From positions 1,178,001 to 1,242,000 of the forward strand of contig JANHCV010000006.1 in the NCBI GenBank assembly GCA_025594325.1: 64,000 nucleotides of DNA, in the 5' to 3' direction. The DNA comes from Blastocladiella emersonii ATCC 22665. Its lineage: Eukaryota; Blastocladiomycota; Blastocladiomycetes; Blastocladiales; Blastocladiaceae. Below the pieces are notes generated by a model, which worked only from the letters and a program-made list of their open reading frames with translations, did no database searches and was not told where the DNA came from. Every line of letters starts with the position of its first letter. Position 1 is the stretch's first letter. Shown here one piece after another: positions 60,617 through 64,000 of this stretch. Both the position numbers and the translations under genes were made by a program.

Positions 60617-63600
60617 TCACTCGGCACGACCAGCCGCCGCCGCGGCACCCGAACTCGACCCCGCCGCGGCGCCGGCGCCCGTCGCGTACTGCGCCTCGTA
60701 CACGGCCTGGCGCTCCTGGATCTGGCGCTCGAGCTTCTCCTGCGACTGGTAGTACGAGCTCATGCGGTTGTAGAACTTCTGCTTGGCGAGGTCGTCGCCG
60801 TTGAGCCCGAGGTTGCCCGGCGGGATGAAGGGCGGGAAGAAGGGCACGCCGCCGGTCCCGCCCGACGGCGCCACGTGCATGCTGCCCGTGGGCATCGACA
60901 TGGGCCGACTCGAGCTGCCGCTGAACGTCGGCGTGCGCCGCTGCAGGGGCCGGTTCGGCGACGGGGACCCGTCGCGCGCGCCCGTGCCGCCGCGGGACGA
61001 GAGGACGGACGTGTCGCCGGCCGCCGAGGCGGCGCCGCGGCTCGTGGTCCCGCTACGGCGCGGGGCGGGGCCGGGGCGGCCGCGCGTGGCACCCGCATTC
61101 GGCGGCGAGCGGACGGCGGACGCGGGCGGGCCGGTGACGGTGCGCGTGGGCGGGGTCGAGGGGACGCCGCCGCGGCCGACGGACCGTGACGCGCCGGTGC
61201 TGCCCGAAGTCGGCGTGTTGCGGCGCGAGGAGACCGTGATATCGCTGTCTGAGACGTTCCACGCGGCGTTGTTGCGGGACCCGACGCGGGCCGAGGCGGG
61301 CGGGGCGCGGGTCTGGCGGGGCGGGCGCTGCGCGGCGGTCGACGCCGGGTTGGGCGCGGGCCGCTGGCGGCCGGACGCGGTGCTGACGACGGACGTGTTG
61401 GCGGCGACAGCCGCGCGGCCGCCGCGGATCACCTTGCTGCGCGGAGGCTCGGGCTCGTTGAGCTGCGACCGGTTGAGGTACACTTCGTCGCTCTCGTCGA
61501 GCTCCTCGCTGTGCGAGTGGTACCCGTCCTCGTCGTCGTCGTCCCCGACGTCGGACGCGCCGCGCAGCCCGTCGTCGTCCTCCTCCTCGGCCAGATCGCC
61601 GAGCAGCTCGTGGTGATGGTGGTGGTGCTGATACTCGTCGTCGTAGTCGCCGTACGTCGTCTCGTCAAAGTCATCGCCGTCGTCCTCGCCGGCGGCGAAC
61701 ACGGCGTCGTCGCTCCACTGGGGGCGGCGGTTGCGCTGCGACGAGCGATCGACGCTCTTGGCGCCACCGGCGCCGCGAGCCCGCTTCTGCTGTGCGGCAC
61801 CGCCGCCGAGGTTGCCGATCGACGGCACGCGCGTGAGCTTCGGGATGCGCGAAGGGAGCGACGCCGCGGCCGCCGCGGGCGCAGCCGCCGAGAGGTTGGG
61901 CATCGAGACCGAGTGCTGCGGCATGCCGTACACCGCCGCCGCCGCCGACGCGTACGGCGCGGCCGCGTACATGTGCGGGACGGGCGGCGCGTTCGCGGCC
62001 GCGACCGCTGAGAGCGGGCGCGAGGGGACCACGGGCGGCGGGGGCGGCATCTGCATCGGCGGTCCCGCGTACTGCTGCTGCGGCCCTTGGGGGTTGCCGC
62101 CAAACGCCATGACCTGCTGCGTGGCGTTCTGCGACGTCGAGACGTACATGTTCCACAGCACGTCTTCGAGGCGCGCGCGGTACCGCTCGAGGTCGAAGGT
62201 GGTGCGCACGAGGTCGCGCTCGGCCGCGTACCGCGCGAGCACGTGCGACGCGGCCACGTCCATGGTGTCGAGCAGCGAACGCAGGCGCAGGTCCGACCGC
62301 AGCTGCACCTCGTGGTGCGTCATGCGCTCGCGCAGGTAGTTGGCCGTTGACAGGTCCGGCTGTGCGGGCGGCGCCGGCGCGGTGGCGGGTGCGGTGGCGG
62401 GCGTGGTGATGGTGGTTGTGGTAGGGGCGGCGACGGCCGTGGGGCCCGAAATGGCGACCTGGTTGTGCTCGGTGGCCGTCGGACCAGCGGTCTCAGCCTC
62501 GCTCGCGGGCGGCGCGATCGACGGCGCGGGCGACTTGATGGACGCGGGCATCGGCGACGCCGACATATGGCGGTCGCGCAGCAGCGCGTGGATGCTGGCG
62601 TTGGAGGGCGTGGTGGCGGGCTCGGCGGGCTCGGGGGCGGCCTCGGCCTCGGTCTCGACGGTGGCGTGGGCGGCGGGCTCGTCGACGACGTCGTGGTCCG
62701 AGAGGATCATGGACCCCGAGTGCGCATCATCATCGACCACAGCCGCCTCCTCGGTGCGCGGAGCAGCGGCAGCAGCAACGGCGGCAGCGCTGTCCGACGC
62801 AGCCGACTCGGACGCAGGCTCGGGCTCCGACTCGGCAGCGGGCGCGACGATCATGGTGTCGCCGACGATGGCGCCGTCGGCGTGCAACGGGAGCGCCTTG
62901 GCCCAGTCGGAGAAGGAGATGGGGTGCTCGTCGTCCTCGGCGTTGGCGTCGTCTTGGGCGGGTTCAGCAGCAGCGGCCGCGCCGTCATCGTCCTTGACGA
63001 GCGTCACCACCTGCTCGTCGGCCGTCTCGGACGCAGCCGCCGCCGCGATCTGGCGCTGCTCCGATTCGTCACGATGAACGGTCGTCCCCCAAATCACGCC
63101 GCCGTCCTGCATCTGGTGCGCGGCGACGCGCGCGCGGTGGGACTCGACCGCGAGCTCCTCGGCGCGCCGCGCGGCCTCGCGGTGCTCGTCGACGAGCGCG
63201 CGGTGCCGGCGACACCGAGCCTCGATGACCGCGACATCCCGGCGCGCGCGGTCCGCGACCTTGCGCACGTCGCCCTCGAAGACGGCCGAGAAGCTCTCCC
63301 ACGGCTCGGCGCGGTACTTGCCCGTGCGCATGCCGAAGTCGCCGACACTCCAGGCGGCGAGCGTCGCGACGAGCGCGTGGCGCAGGTGCGCGGCCTGCGT
63401 CGCGTACACGGGCAGGTCGTGCGGCACGTCGGCGGCCGACTCGACGGCGTGCAGCGCGATCACTGCGTCGGTCAGCGGGCGCAGCGGCTCGGAGAAGTAC
63501 GGGTGCAGGTCGTGTGTCGTCGCTGAGTGCAGGATCAGCGGGCCGGCGGCGGCGGCGGATGCGTCGTCGTCGGCGACGCGCATCGTGGTGGTGGTGTTGG

Positions 63601-63820
63601 GGTCGGCGGAGCCGGAACCGGCGGCTCGCGGGTCGGAGAGCGACATACCGGCGGCGGAAGAAGACAGGCGCGGGCCGGGGACGGCGATCGAGGCGAGCGA
63701 GGCGCGGCGGGCGCGCGGGCGGAACGGCGGCAGCGGCGGCGGCGGGAGGTGCTTGATGGTGTGCGGGTCGGGGCGGGCGGGCAGCGGCTGGTACAGTCCG
63801 TACGGCGGACGGTAGTCCAT
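60617..63820 (-). CDS. Large, mostly disordered protein with helical segments, unknown family
   Basis: Predicted 1067 residues from ATG 63820 without introns. Residues ~105-260 are helical and strongly charged (WSVGDFGMRTGKYRAEPWES, then DVRKVADRARRDVAVIEARC and REAARRAEELAVESHRARVA) and may form a helical bundle of the BAR/F-BAR kind, but no diagnostic motif is present. A second helical block lies near 490-560 (LRLRSLLDTMDVAASHVLAR). A His-rich acidic patch (QHHHHHHELL) sits near 720 and a short coiled coil at the C terminus (YYQSQEKLERQIQERQAVYE). The rest is Ala/Pro/Ser/Gly-rich, with RSGTTSRG- and SRRNT-type basic sites. Upstream of the ATG the frame stays open to an acceptor-like ATGTAG near 63847, so a further 5' exon is possible. 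Confidence 0.65.
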   Translation of the reverse strand: MDYRPPYGLYQPLPARPDPHTIKHLPPPPLPPFRPRARRASLASIAVPGPRLSSSAAGMSLSDPRAAGSGSADPNTTTTMRVADDDASAAAAGPLILHSATTHDLHPYFSEPLRPLTDAVIALHAVESAADVPHDLPVYATQAAHLRHALVATLAAWSVGDFGMRTGKYRAEPWESFSAVFEGDVRKVADRARRDVAVIEARCRRHRALVDEHREAARRAEELAVESHRARVAAHQMQDGGVIWGTTVHRDESEQRQIAAAAASETADEQVVTLVKDDDGAAAAAEPAQDDANAEDDEHPISFSDWAKALPLHADGAIVGDTMIVAPAAESEPEPASESAASDSAAAVAAAAAPRTEEAAVVDDDAHSGSMILSDHDVVDEPAAHATVETEAEAAPEPAEPATTPSNASIHALLRDRHMSASPMPASIKSPAPSIAPPASEAETAGPTATEHNQVAISGPTAVAAPTTTTITTPATAPATAPAPPAQPDLSTANYLRERMTHHEVQLRSDLRLRSLLDTMDVAASHVLARYAAERDLVRTTFDLERYRARLEDVLWNMYVSTSQNATQQVMAFGGNPQGPQQQYAGPPMQMPPPPPVVPSRPLSAVAAANAPPVPHMYAAAPYASAAAAVYGMPQHSVSMPNLSAAAPAAAAASLPSRIPKLTRVPSIGNLGGGAAQQKRARGAGGAKSVDRSSQRNRRPQWSDDAVFAAGEDDGDDFDETTYGDYDDEYQHHHHHHELLGDLAEEEDDDGLRGASDVGDDDDEDGYHSHSEELDESDEVYLNRSQLNEPEPPRSKVIRGGRAAVAANTSVVSTASGRQRPAPNPASTAAQRPPRQTRAPPASARVGSRNNAAWNVSDSDITVSSRRNTPTSGSTGASRSVGRGGVPSTPPTRTVTGPPASAVRSPPNAGATRGRPGPAPRRSGTTSRGAASAAGDTSVLSSRGGTGARDGSPSPNRPLQRRTPTFSGSSSRPMSMPTGSMHVAPSGGTGGVPFFPPFIPPGNLGLNGDDLAKQKFYNRMSSYYQSQEKLERQIQERQAVYEAQYATGAGAAAGSSSGAAAAAGRAE

Positions 63821-64000
63821 GCGGAGGGTGGGGGCGCGGTCGGGGGCTACATCGGCAGGGATCGGTCAGCGCAAGGTCGCTGCGGGGGGCGGCGAGTGCG
63901 TTGCGAGCATACATGGACTCCCGCAGGAGAGGAAGCGTGTGAAAGAGGCAGATCACACTCTCAGTCGCCGAAGTCACCGCGCGCTGTCGCAAGCACACGG
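63821..64000 (-). other. Upstream region at the window edge
   Basis: Contains a possible minus-strand 3' splice site (ATGTAG, 63847-63852) in frame with the large unknown gene, and an ATG near 63914 in another frame. Too little sequence to decide whether a first exon exists. Confidence 0.3.

Noticed and set aside
1-64000. CRISPR arrays, bacterial operons or transposons
   Set aside because: No regularly spaced direct repeats, no long terminal or inverted repeats, and no transposase, integrase or reverse-transcriptase motif was seen.

Overview
The window is 64 kb of very GC-rich eukaryotic nuclear DNA, and a fungus is the best fit. Supporting genes are a Zn(II)2Cys6 zinc-cluster DNA-binding domain (essentially fungal), a two-finger GATA factor, and fungal-type GOT1, VPS2, AP-2 alpha, CFD1, BNA6, MET6 and LAM/GRAM proteins. 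Genes are dense, lie on both strands, use almost only G or C at third codon positions, and carry short introns of mostly 55-80 nt. A full-length cobalamin-dependent methionine synthase beside a cobalamin-independent one points to an early-diverging zoosporic lineage (Blastocladiomycota or chytrid-like). That placement is inference, not proof.

Layout. 0-9.5 kb: GATA factor, a fusion of a decayed 3'-5' exonuclease-like domain with a Ycf45/SpoIIIAA-type ATPase, an alpha/beta hydrolase and the mitochondrial ribosome GTPase MTG1. 9.8-18.3 kb: AP-2 alpha adaptin, ESCRT-III VPS2 and cobalamin-dependent methionine synthase. 18.3-22 kb: gene-poor, with decayed gene pieces including two related, frameshifted membrane-protein copies in tandem. 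22-27.3 kb: a multi-pass membrane protein, a NudE-like coiled-coil dynein regulator and an F-box/LRR-like protein. 27.3-30.9 kb: a second gene graveyard ending in a 5'-truncated cytochrome P450. 30.9-35 kb: a WD40 protein followed by a small orphan ORF and a broken zinc-cluster transcription factor. 35-38 kb: a 13-exon coiled-coil RING protein.

38-50.3 kb: a LAM/Aster-type sterol-transfer protein, a type I membrane kelch protein, an EngB-family GTPase, GOT1 (5 exons), quinolinate phosphoribosyltransferase and a choline-transporter-like protein (8 exons). 50.5-64 kb: cobalamin-independent methionine synthase, CFD1/NUBP2, a putative seven-helix membrane protein, a small secreted eight-cysteine peptide, a MATE transporter and a large unrecognised, mostly disordered protein.

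Shared themes. Two alternative enzymes for the last step of methionine synthesis lie about 32 kb apart. Several genes serve endomembrane traffic and lipid transport (AP-2, VPS2, GOT1, LAM-like, CTL) and two serve mitochondrial GTPase functions (MTG1, EngB-type). The reconstructed introns use an unusual, nearly uniform 5' splice site, GTACG(C/T), in place of GTAAGT. All exon models were made by eye from reading-frame continuity, GT-AG ends and family conservation, and most sum to an exact multiple of three.
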